NCBI RefSeq assembly: GCF_020819595.1
Contig: NZ_JAJHNP010000001.1
Location: 494,358 to 558,357 of the forward strand
Reading direction: 5' to 3'
Length of the DNA stretch: 64,000 nt
Source: Streptomyces barringtoniae
GTDB lineage: Bacteria; Actinomycetota; Actinomycetes; Streptomycetales; Streptomycetaceae
Shown here: positions 34,282-43,893 of the stretch, piece by piece
Position numbering within the stretch: the first letter of the stretch is position 1
How the letters are laid out: each line of letters starts with the position of its first letter
Translations under genes and position numbers: made by a program
Notes under the pieces: generated by a model
The model's database searches: none
Told to the model about the DNA's origin: nothing
The model's input: the letters and a program-made list of their open reading frames with translations, nothing else

Positions 34282-34476
34282 TCAGTGCCGCTCGCCCGGC
34301 ACGTCCATGACCGTGCAGACCACGCGCCACACGTCCTTCGCGTCCCAGCCGGCGTCCAGCGCCTCGTTCACCGTGCGCCCGCCCAGCTCCGACATGACGT
34401 GATCGCGCGCGAAGGTGTCGGCGTACCCCGGACCGAAGTGTTCCGCCATCCGCTGCCAGAAGACCGTCAACCGCAT
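34282..34476 (-). CDS. DUF3046 family protein
   Basis: A 64-residue soluble protein, MRLTVFWQRMAEHFGPGYADTFARDHVMSELGGRTVNEALDAGWDAKDVWRVVCTVMDVPGERH. It is the actinobacterial DUF3046 family, very often encoded near recA; its role is unknown. It is divergent from the gene at 34557 and 97 bases ahead of the AI-2E gene on the same strand, so those two may be cotranscribed. Confidence 0.88.
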   Translation of the reverse strand: MRLTVFWQRMAEHFGPGYADTFARDHVMSELGGRTVNEALDAGWDAKDVWRVVCTVMDVPGERH

Positions 34477-34556
34477 GACTCCAGTATCCCGCCCCTGGGG
34501 GTGGGCCCCGGCCGGGACCGCTTGCCGAGACCGCTTTCCGCCCTACGGTCTGACGC

Positions 34557-35501
34557 ATGGCCGACACAGGAGTTTCCCCACTCCCCTCCACGCCCCCGGC
34601 GCGCTCCCCGCTCTTCCGCGCCGAGCAGTTCGTATGGTTCACCGCGCGCGTGCTGGAACAGCGCCTCTTCGCGTACCACTTCCTGCACGGCACCCCGGAC
34701 GCGGTGGAAGCGGCGCTGGACGCCTACCGCAACGACGACGGCGGGTACGGGCACGCGCTGGAGCCCGACCTGCGCGGCCCCGTGAGCCAGCCGCTGCACA
34801 CCGCGCACGCGCTGCGCGTCCTGGATGCCGTCGGGCGCTGCGGCGGGCAGCGGATCGAGCGCGTGTGCCGCTATCTGACCTCGGTCTCCACCGCGGACGG
34901 CGCCCTGCCGGCGATCCATCCCAGCCAGCGCGGGTATCCGGTGGCACCGTTCGTCCCGGTCGTCGACGACCCTCCCAGCGAACTGCTCGCCACAGGACCG
35001 GTGGTGGGGCTGCTCCACCGCAACGAGGTGTGGCACGCCTGGCTCTTCCGGGCCACCGACTTCTGCTGGCAGGCCGTGGAGTCCCTGGAGAAGTCCCACC
35101 CGTACGAGGTGGAGGCCGCCGTGGCCTTCCTCGACTCCGCTCCCGACCGCTCGCGCGCGGAGGCCGCCGCGGACCGGCTCGGCCGCCTGGTGCGGGAGCA
35201 GCGGCTCGCGGCCCTGGAGCCGGACCGGCTCGACGCGTACCCGGTCGCGTCCGGCTACGCCCCGGGCGAGCACCACTTCCCGCACGACTTCGCCAGGACG
35301 CCGGAGTCACTCGCGCGCGCGTGGTTCACGGACGACGAGATTGCACGTTCCCTGGACCACCTGGCCGCCGAGCAGCAGGAGGACGGCGGCTGGCCGATCC
35401 GCTGGCGCCGGTGGGCACCGGCGCCCGCACTCGAGGCACGTCCCCTGGTGACGATCGAGGCACTGCGCACCCTGCGGGCGTACGGCCGTTTCGTGGGCTG
35501 A
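34557..35501 (+). CDS. Prenyltransferase/terpene-cyclase-like alpha-alpha barrel protein
   Basis: A 314-residue cytosolic protein with the repeated helix-hairpin units of the terpenoid cyclase/prenyltransferase fold: LDAYRNDDGGYGHALEPDLRGPVSQPLHTAHAL near residue 58 and LAAEQQEDGGWPIRWRRW near 270 hold the QxDGGW/G-type turns. The catalytic DxDD of squalene cyclases is not present, so enzymatic activity is doubtful; it may be a binding or scaffold protein. ATG at 34557. It stands alone, divergent from the DUF3046 gene. Confidence 0.72.
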   Translation: MADTGVSPLPSTPPARSPLFRAEQFVWFTARVLEQRLFAYHFLHGTPDAVEAALDAYRNDDGGYGHALEPDLRGPVSQPLHTAHALRVLDAVGRCGGQRIERVCRYLTSVSTADGALPAIHPSQRGYPVAPFVPVVDDPPSELLATGPVVGLLHRNEVWHAWLFRATDFCWQAVESLEKSHPYEVEAAVAFLDSAPDRSRAEAAADRLGRLVREQRLAALEPDRLDAYPVASGYAPGEHHFPHDFARTPESLARAWFTDDEIARSLDHLAAEQQEDGGWPIRWRRWAPAPALEARPLVTIEALRTLRAYGRFVG

Positions 35502-35622
35502 GCCGATGGCGTACGGCGGGTGATCGCATCCCGCGCGCCCGCCGAACCAAACCGGTACGCGCGCGGAACCGCCGCCTGGGCCGTGCCGGTCTGCAGCCGT
35601 GCCGGTCCGCGCCGGTGACGCG

Positions 35623-35931
35623 TCACCCGCCGAGAGCCCGTACACCCGCCGTCACCAGCACGGCCGCCGCGACGACCAGCAGGAACGGTGCGCGCCGTAC
35701 CAGCGCCACGGCGGCCGCGCCGAGCCCCGCGACCCGTGCGTCCAGCACGAGCCCGTGCCCGTCGGCGAACGTCTGCTGAGCCGTGAGCGCGGCGAGGAGG
35801 GCGACGGGCAGCAGGGCGGCGAGCCGCCGTACGAACGGCCGCTCCATGGCGCCCGCGGGCACCAGCAGCCCGGCGAGCTTGACGGCGTAGCAGCCGACGG
35901 CGGTCAAGCCGATGGCGATCCAGGTGTTCAC
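35623..35931 (-). CDS. AzlD-type branched-chain amino acid exporter, small subunit
   Basis: A 102-residue protein with four hydrophobic segments: NTWIAIGLTAVGCYAVKLAGLLVP, LAALLPVALLAALTAQQTFA, VAGLGAAAVALVRR and PFLLVVAAAVLVTAGV. It matches AzlD, the small partner of AzlC in branched-chain amino acid (or azaleucine) export. The GTG at 35931 overlaps the azlC stop by two bases (GTGA). Confidence 0.88.
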   Translation of the reverse strand: MNTWIAIGLTAVGCYAVKLAGLLVPAGAMERPFVRRLAALLPVALLAALTAQQTFADGHGLVLDARVAGLGAAAVALVRRAPFLLVVAAAVLVTAGVRALGG

Positions 35932-36707
35932 CGGTCTCCCTCCGCTACGGCGCCGCCGTCCGGTCCGGTCACTGGCTCGCCCCGCGGGCCACGCGGCCGT
36001 CGGCGGCCCTCGGCGACGAGGGCGACCGGTGCGGCCAGGGCCGCCACCAGGACCGGGACGCCGGCCGGCAGGACGGGCAGCAGACCGAGGCCCAGCAGGA
36101 CCGCCAGGCCCGCGACCACTCGCTCGGTGGTCGTCGTCCTCAGCATCGGCGCGAGCAGCGCCAGGAACACGGCGGGTCCGGCCGCGTCCAGGCCCCACGC
36201 GCGCGTGTCGCCGATGGCCTTGGCGCCGAGCGCGCCGAACAGCGTGGTGAGGTTCCAGAGCGCATACAGCGTGAGCCCGGTGACGGTGAAGCCGATCCGC
36301 CGGGCGCGCCGGGTCGGCTGGGCCAGGGTGACCGCCGTGGTTTCGTCGATCACCCACTGGGCGGCGAACGGCCGCACCGCTCGCGGGAGGGCGAGCAGCT
36401 GCGACAGCCGCAGCCCGTAGAAGGCGTTGCGGACGCCGAGGAAGAAGGCGCCGGCGGCCGCCGTGAACGGACTGCCTCCGGCGGCGAGCGCTCCGACCAG
36501 GGCGAACTGGGAGGCGCCGGTGAAGACCAGGAGGCTGAGCGCGCAGCTCTGGAGCAGGCCGAGCCCACTGCCGGCCGAGGTCACCCCGAAGGCGAATCCG
36601 GACAGGCCCACGGCGACGCCGACCCCGAGGGCGTCCCGTACGACGGCCCGGTCGGGCTTGTCCGCGCCGTCGGCGGTCATGTGCGCGAATGCTGTCTGCT
36701 GTGCCAC
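35928..36707 (-). CDS. AzlC-type branched-chain amino acid exporter, large subunit
   Basis: A 259-residue membrane protein of the AzlC family: GVGVAVGLSGFAFGVTSAGSGLGLLQSCALSLLVFTGASQFALVGALAAGGSP, then FFLGVRNAFYGLRLSQLL and AAQWVIDETTAVTLAQ. It is thought to form the channel with AzlD and export branched-chain amino acids. The GTG at 36707 keeps nine residues that an ATG at 36680 would lose; neither has a strong ribosome site. The AraC regulator's stop lies 24 bases upstream on the same strand, so the three genes are probably one unit. Confidence 0.88.
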   Translation of the reverse strand: MAQQTAFAHMTADGADKPDRAVVRDALGVGVAVGLSGFAFGVTSAGSGLGLLQSCALSLLVFTGASQFALVGALAAGGSPFTAAAGAFFLGVRNAFYGLRLSQLLALPRAVRPFAAQWVIDETTAVTLAQPTRRARRIGFTVTGLTLYALWNLTTLFGALGAKAIGDTRAWGLDAAGPAVFLALLAPMLRTTTTERVVAGLAVLLGLGLLPVLPAGVPVLVAALAAPVALVAEGRRRPRGPRGEPVTGPDGGAVAEGDR

Positions 36708-36730
36708 GCCCCGGACGGTACGGACGGCCC

Positions 36731-37657
36731 TCACCCCGGGTCTTGTACGTTCTTGCGCCCGCGCATGTTCCGCGGCTCTCCCGCTTTCCTGCGCTCACGC
36801 TGGTAGGCCCCCGGGGGCACGCCGACGATCCGGGTGAAGTGCCGGTTGAGGTGCGGCTGGTCGGTGAAGCCGACGGCTACGGCCGCCTCGGCTGGAGGTG
36901 ACCCCGCGTCCAGCAGGAGTCGCGCGCGGCGCACCCGGGCGTCGGTCAGCCAGGCGTGCGGCGGCATGCCGTAGGCCTCACGGAACGCCCGCAGCAGCGC
37001 GAACGGGCTGGTGCCGAGGTCGCCGGCCAGCCGTTCCAGGGTCGGCGGCTCGGTCATCCGCTCGTCCAGCACGGCACGCGCGCGTGCCGCGACACCGGCT
37101 CCGGCCGTGCGGACCGGCCGCTGCGGCAGAGGTCCGCCGTTCAGCCGCAGCAGCCTGGTCACGGCGACCCGCAGCAGGGTGTCGGCGGCCAGTCCGTTGC
37201 CCTCCTCGGCGGCGCGCAGCACCTGGTGGACCAGGCGGACGGTGTGGGGGTCGTCGAGGACGGGGCTGACGAAGCCCGGTGTGCCCCGGATGGTGGTGGT
37301 CTCGGCCGCGATCGCGGCGACCACCTCGGGTGAGGGGTAGACCGCGCCGTACCGCCAGCCCTCGGGGACGCCGGCGCGGCCGGTGTGCGCGGTGTCCGGG
37401 TTGACCAGAGCGAGGGCTCCCGCGCCCGCGGACACGTCGGAGCCGCGGTGGTGGAAGACCTCGACGCCGTCGGCTATGGCCGCGATCACGAAGTGCTCGT
37501 GGGTGTGCCGGACGAAGGTCTTGTGGATGTACCGGGCCCGCAGCAGGTCCACGCCCGGCAGGTCGTCGTACCGCCAGTGCCGCGCACGCTCCACCGGCCG
37601 ACGCCCACCCGTCCCCTCAGCCGTCCGTTCCTCGCCCCGCCGAGCCGCACCCGCCAT
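36731..37657 (-). CDS. AraC-family transcriptional regulator with cupin sensor
   Basis: A 308-residue regulator. Residues about 20-150 form a cupin-type effector domain (HTHEHFVIAAIADGVEVFHHRGSDV). The C-terminal 100 residues are the double helix-turn-helix of AraC: ARAVLDERMTEPPTLERLAGDLGTSPFALLRAFREAYGMPPHAWLTDARVRRARLLLDAGSPPAEAAVAVGFTDQPHLNRHFTRIVGVPPGAYQRE. It leads azlC and azlD by position, so it likely controls them in response to an amino acid. ATG at 37657 has GGAG nine bases upstream. Confidence 0.9.
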   Translation of the reverse strand: MAGAARRGEERTAEGTGGRRPVERARHWRYDDLPGVDLLRARYIHKTFVRHTHEHFVIAAIADGVEVFHHRGSDVSAGAGALALVNPDTAHTGRAGVPEGWRYGAVYPSPEVVAAIAAETTTIRGTPGFVSPVLDDPHTVRLVHQVLRAAEEGNGLAADTLLRVAVTRLLRLNGGPLPQRPVRTAGAGVAARARAVLDERMTEPPTLERLAGDLGTSPFALLRAFREAYGMPPHAWLTDARVRRARLLLDAGSPPAEAAVAVGFTDQPHLNRHFTRIVGVPPGAYQRERRKAGEPRNMRGRKNVQDPG

Positions 37658-37679
37658 ACGCCCATTCTCCGCCCGCCGC

Positions 37680-37752
37680 CCCGACGCCCAGCCTCGGCCC
37701 CTTCTCCGCCCACCGCCCGACGCCCAGCCTCGGCCCGTGCCCAGCCTCGGCC
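37680..37752. repeat. Short intergenic repeat between AraC gene and lhr
   Basis: Three copies of CCCAGCCTCGGCCC with variable spacers (twice preceded by GACG) fill the middle of the 248-base divergent gap. The remainder of the gap shows no clear operator. Confidence 0.55.
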
Positions 37753-37905
37753 CGCTCGCCGCCACACGACCGCAGCCCACCACCGTCGGCTATCCCGCAC
37801 CCCGCCCGCAGCTTCCCCGCGCCCGGCTCCCGCCCGCCCCTCCCCCGCCGCACGGCGTTTGACCAGGTCAGCGCGATTGTCAGTGGCCGGGTGCAGGATG
37901 GACGC

Positions 37906-40900
37906 ATGGTCAGCTCCGCACACCGAGCCCTCGACGGCTTCTCCCCCGCGACCCGCGGCTGGTTCACGGGGGCGTTCTCCGCGCCCACCGCGGCCCAGGC
38001 CGGCGCGTGGCAGGCCATCGGTGCGGGCTCGGACGTGCTGGTGGTGGCCCCGACCGGCTCGGGCAAGACGCTGGCCGCGTTCCTCGCCGCCCTGGACCAG
38101 CTGGCCTCGGCCCCGCCCCCGGCCGACCCCAGGAAACGCTGCCGGGTGCTCTACGTGTCCCCGCTGAAGGCCCTGGCGGTCGACGTCGAGCGCAACCTGC
38201 GCAGCCCGCTGACCGGCATCCGCCAGGAGTCCGTGCGTCGGGGCCTGCCCGAGCCCGAGGTCAGGGTCGGCATCCGCTCCGGCGACACCCCGGCGGCCGA
38301 GCGGCGCGCCCTGTCCACCCGCCCGCCGGACATCCTGATCACCACCCCCGAGTCGCTGTTCCTGATGCTGACCTCGGCCACACGCGATGCGCTCACGGGC
38401 GTGGAGACGGTGATCCTGGACGAGGTGCACGCGGTCGCGGGCACCAAGCGCGGCGCCCATCTCGCGCTCTCCCTGGAGCGGCTGGACGAACTACTGCCGA
38501 AGCCCGCCCGCCGGATCGGCCTGTCGGCGACCGTCCGCCCGGTGGACGAGGTGGCCCGGTACCTCTCGCCGCGTCGCAAGGTCGAGATCGTCCAGCCGGA
38601 GTCCGGCAAGGAGTTCGACCTGTCCGTGGTCGTCCCGGTCGAGGACATGGGCGAGCTGGGCGGCTCCCCGGCGGCGGACTCGGCCGAGGGCGCCGAGCGG
38701 CCGTCGATCTGGCCGCATGTGGAGGAGCGGATCGCCGACCTGGTCCAGTCCCACCGCTCCACCATCGTGTTCGCCAACTCCCGGCGCCTCGCCGAGCGGC
38801 TGTGCAACCGGCTGAACGAGATCGCCTACGAGCGGGCGACCGGCGAGACCCTGGACGAACACCACGCCCCGGCCCAGCTGATGGGCGGCTCGGGCGCGGC
38901 ACAGGGCGCACCACCGGTGATCGCCCGCGCGCACCACGGCTCGGTCTCCAAGGAGCAGCGCGCCCTGGTCGAGGAGGACCTGAAGGCGGGCCGGCTGCCC
39001 GCCGTGGTCGCCACGTCCAGCCTGGAGCTGGGCATCGACATGGGCGCCGTCGACCTGGTCGTGCAGGTCGAGTCCCCGCCGTCGGTCGCCTCCGGGCTGC
39101 AGCGCGTCGGCCGCGCGGGGCACCAGGTGGGCGCCGTCTCCACCGGTGTCGTCTTCCCCAAGTACCGCGGTGACCTCGTCCAGGCCGCGGTGGTCACCGA
39201 GCGGATGCGTTCGGGCTCGATCGAGTCCCTGAAGGTGCCCGCGAACCCGCTCGACGTGCTCGCACAGCAGTTGGTCGCGATGACGGCGCTGGACACCTGG
39301 CAGTTCGACGACCTGCTCGCCCTGGTCCGCCGTGCGGCACCTTTCTCGTCGCTGCCCGAGTCGGCGTTCACGGCGGTCCTCGACATGCTCGCGGGCCGCT
39401 ATCCGTCCGACGCCTTCGCGGAGCTCCGACCGCGCGTGGTCTGGGACCGCGTGACCGGCGAGATCACCGGACGCCCGGGCGCCCAGCGCCTCGCCGTGAC
39501 CTCCGGGGGCACGATCCCCGACCGGGGCCTCTTCGGAGTCTTCCTCGCCGGTGCCGACCCCAAGAAGGGCGGCGGCCGGGTCGGCGAGCTGGACGAGGAG
39601 ATGGTCTACGAGTCCCGCGTGGGCGACGTCTTCACGCTGGGCACGAGTTCATGGCGCATCGAGGACATCACGCGCGACCGTGTCCTGGTCTCCCCCGCGC
39701 CCGGCGTGCCGGGCCGGCTGCCCTTCTGGAAGGGCGACCAGCTGGGCCGCCCGCTCGAACTGGGCCGCGCGGTGGGCGCGTTCCTGCGCGAGGTCGGCGC
39801 GCTGTCCCGGGACGACGCCCGGCTGCGGCTGCTGGCGGCGGGCCTCGACGCCTGGGCGGCGGACAACGTGCTGTCGTATCTGGACGAGCAGCGCGAGGCC
39901 TGCGGCCATGTCCCGGACGACCGCACGATCGTGGTGGAGCGCTTCCGCGACGAGCTCGGCGACTGGCGGGTCGTCGTCCACTCCCCCTTCGGCGCCCAGG
40001 TGCACGCCCCCTGGGCCCTCGCGCTCGGCGCCCGCCTGTCCGAGCGGTACGGCATGGACGCGCAGGTCATGCACGCCGACGACGGTATCGTGCTGCGCCT
40101 GCCCGACGCCGACCTGATGGGCCTGGACCTGCTCGACCAGGAGCCCATGAAGGCCGGCACGGAGTACGACAGCGACCAGGCGCCCGTCGGCGCGGCGGAC
40201 GTCGGCTTCGACAAGGGCGAGGTCGACCAGATCGTCACCGACCAGGTCGGCGGCTCCGCGCTGTTCGCCTCCCGGTTCCGCGAGTGCGCGGCCCGTGCGC
40301 TGCTGCTGCCGCGCCGCAGCCCCGGCAAGCGCACCCCGCTGTGGCAGCAGCGCCAGCGTGCGGCCCAACTGCTCCAGGTGGCCAGCGAGTTCGGCTCCTT
40401 CCCGATCGTCCTGGAGGCCGTCCGCGAGTGCCTCCAGGACGTCTTCGACGTCCCCGGGCTCGTCGAGCTGATGGGCGACATCGAGTCCCGCAAGGTCCGC
40501 CTGGTCGAGGTCACCACCCCGGAGCCGTCCCCGTTCGCCCGCTCCCTGCTGTTCGGGTACGTCGCCCAGTTCCTGTACGAGGGCGACTCCCCGCTGGCCG
40601 AGCGTCGCGCCGCCGCGCTGTCCCTGGACTCCCGGCTGCTGGCCGAGCTGCTGGGCCAGGCGGAGCTGCGCGAACTGCTCGACGCCGAGGTGCTGACCGA
40701 GCTGGAGCGCGAGCTGCAGTGGCTCACCGAGGACCGGCGGGTGAAGGACGTGGAGGGCGTGGCCGATGTGCTGCGGCTGCTCGGCCCGCTCACCGACGCC
40801 GAGCTGGTGGCGAGGGGCGCGGATCCGCAGTGGGCGCGCGAGCTGGCCGGCGCCCGCAGGGCCATCAAGGTCCGCATCGCCGGCGCCGACCACTGGGCGG

Positions 40901-42897
40901 CGGTCGAGGACGCGGGCCGGCTGCGCGACGCGCTCGGCACGGCACTGCCGGTCGGCGTGCCCGAGGCCTTCACCGAGCCGGTCAAGGACCCGCTGGGCGA
41001 TCTCCTCGCGCGGTACGCCCGCACGCACGGCCCGTTCACGTCGGCCACGGCGGCGGCCCGCTTCGGCCTGGGCGTGGCGGTCACCGAGGGCGCCCTGCAG
41101 CGGCTCGCCGCGAACGGCCGGGTCGTGCAGGGCGAGTTCCACCCGGCGGGCATCGGCCAGGAGTGGTGCGACGCGGCCGTACTGCGCCGCCTGCGCCGCC
41201 GCTCCCTGGCGGCCCTACGCCATGAGCTGGAGCCCGTGCCTCCGGCCGCGCTCGCCCAGTTCCTGCCCCAGTGGCAGCACATCGGCAAGGGGCACGGTCT
41301 GCGTGGCATCGACGGACTGGTGCGCGCCGTCGAGCAGTTGCAGGGCGCCTCCGTGCCCGCCTCCGCCCTGGAGAAGCTGGTCCTGCCCTCCCGCGTGGCG
41401 AACTACACGCCCTCGATGCTCGACGAGCTGACCGCCGCCGGCGAAGTGGTGTGGGCCGGCGCGGGCGCCCTGCCCGGCAAGGACGGCTGGGTCTCCCTCT
41501 ATCTGGCGGACGCGGCCCCGCTGCTGCTCCCGCCGCCCCACCCGCTGGAGCTGACCGCGCTGCACCAGTCCGTCCTGGACGCGCTCTCAGGTGGCTATGG
41601 CCTGTTCTTCCGCCAGATCGGCGATCAGGTCCGTGCCACCACCCACCCCGACGTCACCGACCCCCAACTGGCCGACGCGCTCTGGGACCTGGCCTGGTCG
41701 GGCCGGCTCACCAACGACACCCTCGCGCCGATGCGCTCCCTGCTGGGCTCGGGCCGTACGGCGGGCTCGACCGCCCACCGCGCCAAGCGTGCCGTCCCGC
41801 GCGGGCGCTACGGCTCCCTGACGGCGGCCGCACGCACCGCGTCCCGTACGGGCCCGCCGACGGTCGCCGGCCGCTGGTCCCTGCTCCCGGCGGCCGAGCC
41901 GGAGGCCACCGTGCGCGCGCACGCGCTGGCCCGCACCTTGCTGGACCGGCACGGCGTGGTCACCCGGGGGGCGGTCGCCGCGGAGGGGGTCGAGGGCGGC
42001 TTCTCGGCGGTGTACCGCGTGCTGACCGCGTTCGAGGAGAGCGGCCAGGCACGGCGCGGCTATGTGGTCGAGGGCCTGGGCGCGGCCCAGTTCGCCATGG
42101 ACGGTGCGGTGGACCGGCTCCGCGCGGTGTCCAATGCCCGCGAGCGCGGCGAGAGCCTGTCCGCCGCGGCTCCCGGGAACGGCTTCCCGAGTTCCTCGAA
42201 CGGCTTTGTCGCACCGGCGTTCCCGAACGACTTCGGCGGCAGCGACGGCGCACCCCACGAACACCCCCTCCCCGGCACCTTCGACGGGGCGGACGGCGGC
42301 TTCGCCCACCCCGGCCTCGACGGCGACTTCACCTGGCCGCCGGCGGACCCCCGGCCCGCCCCCGGTGACTACGTCTCGCCCCGCGACCTCGCCGACCCCT
42401 TCGCCTCCCCCGGCTACGGCGGCCCCCGAGGAGGCGGGGCCGGCGCCTACGGCTCACCGGTGCACAGGGGGTACGGCAGCGGTCGTACAGGCACGACCCC
42501 ACCCGACCCGCGTGCCGTGGTCCTCGCCGCGGCCGATCCCGCCAACGCGTACGGCGCGGCCCTGTCCTGGCCCGAGCCACCGACGGGTGCCGGGCACAAG
42601 CCGGGCCGCAAGGCGGGCTCGCTGGTCGTCCTGGTGGAGGGCGAGCTGACGCTGTACATGGAGCGCGGCGGCAAGACCCTGCTGGCCTGGCCCGCCGGCC
42701 CGGACACCGCGGCCCCGGACGACGCCCGTCTCCGTACGGCCGCTCAAGCCCTGGCCGCGGCGGCCCGCGCGGGCTCCCTCGGCACGGTCACCGTCGAGCG
42801 GATCAACGGCGCCCAGGCCCTGACCTCACCCATAGGCACCCTGCTCGAAGCAGCGGGCTTCGTGGCCACGCCGCGCGGCCTGCGGCTGAGAGCGTGA
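37906..42897 (+). CDS. lhr: Lhr-type large ATP-dependent helicase
   Basis: A 1663-residue superfamily 2 helicase of the long bacterial Lhr group, implicated in repair of DNA lesions and RNA:DNA unwinding. Motif I APTGSGKTLAAFLAAL is near residue 50, motif II DEVHAVAGTKRGAHL near 171, motif III LSATVRP, and motifs IV-VI in VATSSLELGIDMGAVDLVVQVESPPSVASGLQRVGRAGHQVG near 370-410. A winged helix and the Lhr core follow, then C-terminal domains, the last with the conserved LVVLVEGELTLYMERGGKTLL. A Gly/Pro/Phe-rich disordered insert (about 1421-1540) separates them. ATG at 37906 has AGGA seven bases upstream. The DNA glycosylase gene follows by 150 bases. Confidence 0.95.
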   Translation: MVSSAHRALDGFSPATRGWFTGAFSAPTAAQAGAWQAIGAGSDVLVVAPTGSGKTLAAFLAALDQLASAPPPADPRKRCRVLYVSPLKALAVDVERNLRSPLTGIRQESVRRGLPEPEVRVGIRSGDTPAAERRALSTRPPDILITTPESLFLMLTSATRDALTGVETVILDEVHAVAGTKRGAHLALSLERLDELLPKPARRIGLSATVRPVDEVARYLSPRRKVEIVQPESGKEFDLSVVVPVEDMGELGGSPAADSAEGAERPSIWPHVEERIADLVQSHRSTIVFANSRRLAERLCNRLNEIAYERATGETLDEHHAPAQLMGGSGAAQGAPPVIARAHHGSVSKEQRALVEEDLKAGRLPAVVATSSLELGIDMGAVDLVVQVESPPSVASGLQRVGRAGHQVGAVSTGVVFPKYRGDLVQAAVVTERMRSGSIESLKVPANPLDVLAQQLVAMTALDTWQFDDLLALVRRAAPFSSLPESAFTAVLDMLAGRYPSDAFAELRPRVVWDRVTGEITGRPGAQRLAVTSGGTIPDRGLFGVFLAGADPKKGGGRVGELDEEMVYESRVGDVFTLGTSSWRIEDITRDRVLVSPAPGVPGRLPFWKGDQLGRPLELGRAVGAFLREVGALSRDDARLRLLAAGLDAWAADNVLSYLDEQREACGHVPDDRTIVVERFRDELGDWRVVVHSPFGAQVHAPWALALGARLSERYGMDAQVMHADDGIVLRLPDADLMGLDLLDQEPMKAGTEYDSDQAPVGAADVGFDKGEVDQIVTDQVGGSALFASRFRECAARALLLPRRSPGKRTPLWQQRQRAAQLLQVASEFGSFPIVLEAVRECLQDVFDVPGLVELMGDIESRKVRLVEVTTPEPSPFARSLLFGYVAQFLYEGDSPLAERRAAALSLDSRLLAELLGQAELRELLDAEVLTELERELQWLTEDRRVKDVEGVADVLRLLGPLTDAELVARGADPQWARELAGARRAIKVRIAGADHWAAVEDAGRLRDALGTALPVGVPEAFTEPVKDPLGDLLARYARTHGPFTSATAAARFGLGVAVTEGALQRLAANGRVVQGEFHPAGIGQEWCDAAVLRRLRRRSLAALRHELEPVPPAALAQFLPQWQHIGKGHGLRGIDGLVRAVEQLQGASVPASALEKLVLPSRVANYTPSMLDELTAAGEVVWAGAGALPGKDGWVSLYLADAAPLLLPPPHPLELTALHQSVLDALSGGYGLFFRQIGDQVRATTHPDVTDPQLADALWDLAWSGRLTNDTLAPMRSLLGSGRTAGSTAHRAKRAVPRGRYGSLTAAARTASRTGPPTVAGRWSLLPAAEPEATVRAHALARTLLDRHGVVTRGAVAAEGVEGGFSAVYRVLTAFEESGQARRGYVVEGLGAAQFAMDGAVDRLRAVSNARERGESLSAAAPGNGFPSSSNGFVAPAFPNDFGGSDGAPHEHPLPGTFDGADGGFAHPGLDGDFTWPPADPRPAPGDYVSPRDLADPFASPGYGGPRGGGAGAYGSPVHRGYGSGRTGTTPPDPRAVVLAAADPANAYGAALSWPEPPTGAGHKPGRKAGSLVVLVEGELTLYMERGGKTLLAWPAGPDTAAPDDARLRTAAQALAAAARAGSLGTVTVERINGAQALTSPIGTLLEAAGFVATPRGLRLRA

Positions 42898-43047
42898 CGC
42901 TCCGCCAAGTGCCTCGGCTGGTGCACCTGCCGCGATGTGCCGTCGTCTGCCTGCGGCACCATCGTCGCTGGTCAGGCCCGCGCGGCGGAGCCGCACATCG
43001 ACAAGGTCCCCCGCCGCTTGACGCGCTGCGCGTGGCACCCTTGACCC

Positions 43048-43893
43048 ATGCCCGAAGGTGACACGGTCTGGCAGGCCGCGAGGCGGCTGCACGAGGCCCT
43101 CGCGGGCAAGGCGCTGACCCGCAGCGACTTCCGGGTGCCGAAGTACGCCACGGTCGACCTCACCGGTCGTACGGTGCTCAGCACGGTCCCGCGCGGCAAA
43201 CACCTGCTCACCCGGTTCGAGGGCGGTCTGACCCTCCACACGCATCTGCGGATGGAGGGCACCTGGAAGGTGTACGGCACCGGCGAGCGCTGGCGGGGCG
43301 GCCCGGCACACCAGATCCGGGCGATCCTCGGCACCGCCGACCGCACGGCCGTGGGCTACCGGCTCCAGGTCCTGGAGCTGCTGCGCACGAGCGAGGAGGA
43401 GCGGGTCGTCGGCCACCTGGGCCCCGACCTGCTCGGCCCGGACTGGGACCCCGAGCGCGCCCTCGCCAACCTCCTCGCCGACCCCGCCCGCCCGCTCGGC
43501 GAGGCCCTGCTCGACCAGCGCAACCTGGCCGGCATCGGCAACATCTACAAGAGCGAGCTGTGCTTCCTGCTGGGCGTCACCCCGTGGCTGCCGGTCGGCG
43601 CACTGCCCGCGGACCGCGCCGAGAAGCTGCCCGCGCTCGCCAAGAGACTCCTGGAGGCGAACCGCGACCGCCCGGTACGCCAGACCACGGGCCTGCACCG
43701 GCACGACCTGTTCGTCTACGGCCGCGCGCCCCGCCCCTGCCTGCGCTGCCACACCCCGGTCCGCATGGCCGACCAGGGCGACGGCTCCCGGGAACGCCCC
43801 ACCTACTGGTGCCCCACCTGCCAGCCGGGCCCCGCCCCGGGCCCCGGCTCACCGCAACACCGCCGAGACCGCCGGCCCCGCCGCACCACTTGA
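43048..43893 (+). CDS. nei: Fpg/Nei-family DNA glycosylase (endonuclease VIII type)
   Basis: A 281-residue base-excision enzyme. It opens MPEGDTVWQAARRLHEALAG, giving the catalytic Pro and Glu after Met removal; the helix-two-turn-helix is near LLDQRNLAGIGNIYKSELCFLLGV, and the zinc finger is CLRCHTPVRM...YWCPTC. The PEGDT start and context with lhr fit actinobacterial Nei2. It removes oxidised pyrimidines and nicks the strand. The C-terminal 25 residues are a Pro/Arg tail. It is 150 bases after lhr on the same strand, a pairing seen in other actinobacteria and suggesting shared repair work. Confidence 0.93.
   Translation: MPEGDTVWQAARRLHEALAGKALTRSDFRVPKYATVDLTGRTVLSTVPRGKHLLTRFEGGLTLHTHLRMEGTWKVYGTGERWRGGPAHQIRAILGTADRTAVGYRLQVLELLRTSEEERVVGHLGPDLLGPDWDPERALANLLADPARPLGEALLDQRNLAGIGNIYKSELCFLLGVTPWLPVGALPADRAEKLPALAKRLLEANRDRPVRQTTGLHRHDLFVYGRAPRPCLRCHTPVRMADQGDGSRERPTYWCPTCQPGPAPGPGSPQHRRDRRPRRTT

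Noticed and set aside
42890..42902. Hairpin at the lhr stop codon as a terminator
   Set aside because: Only five-base arms with a three-base loop that includes the stop; too weak to call.
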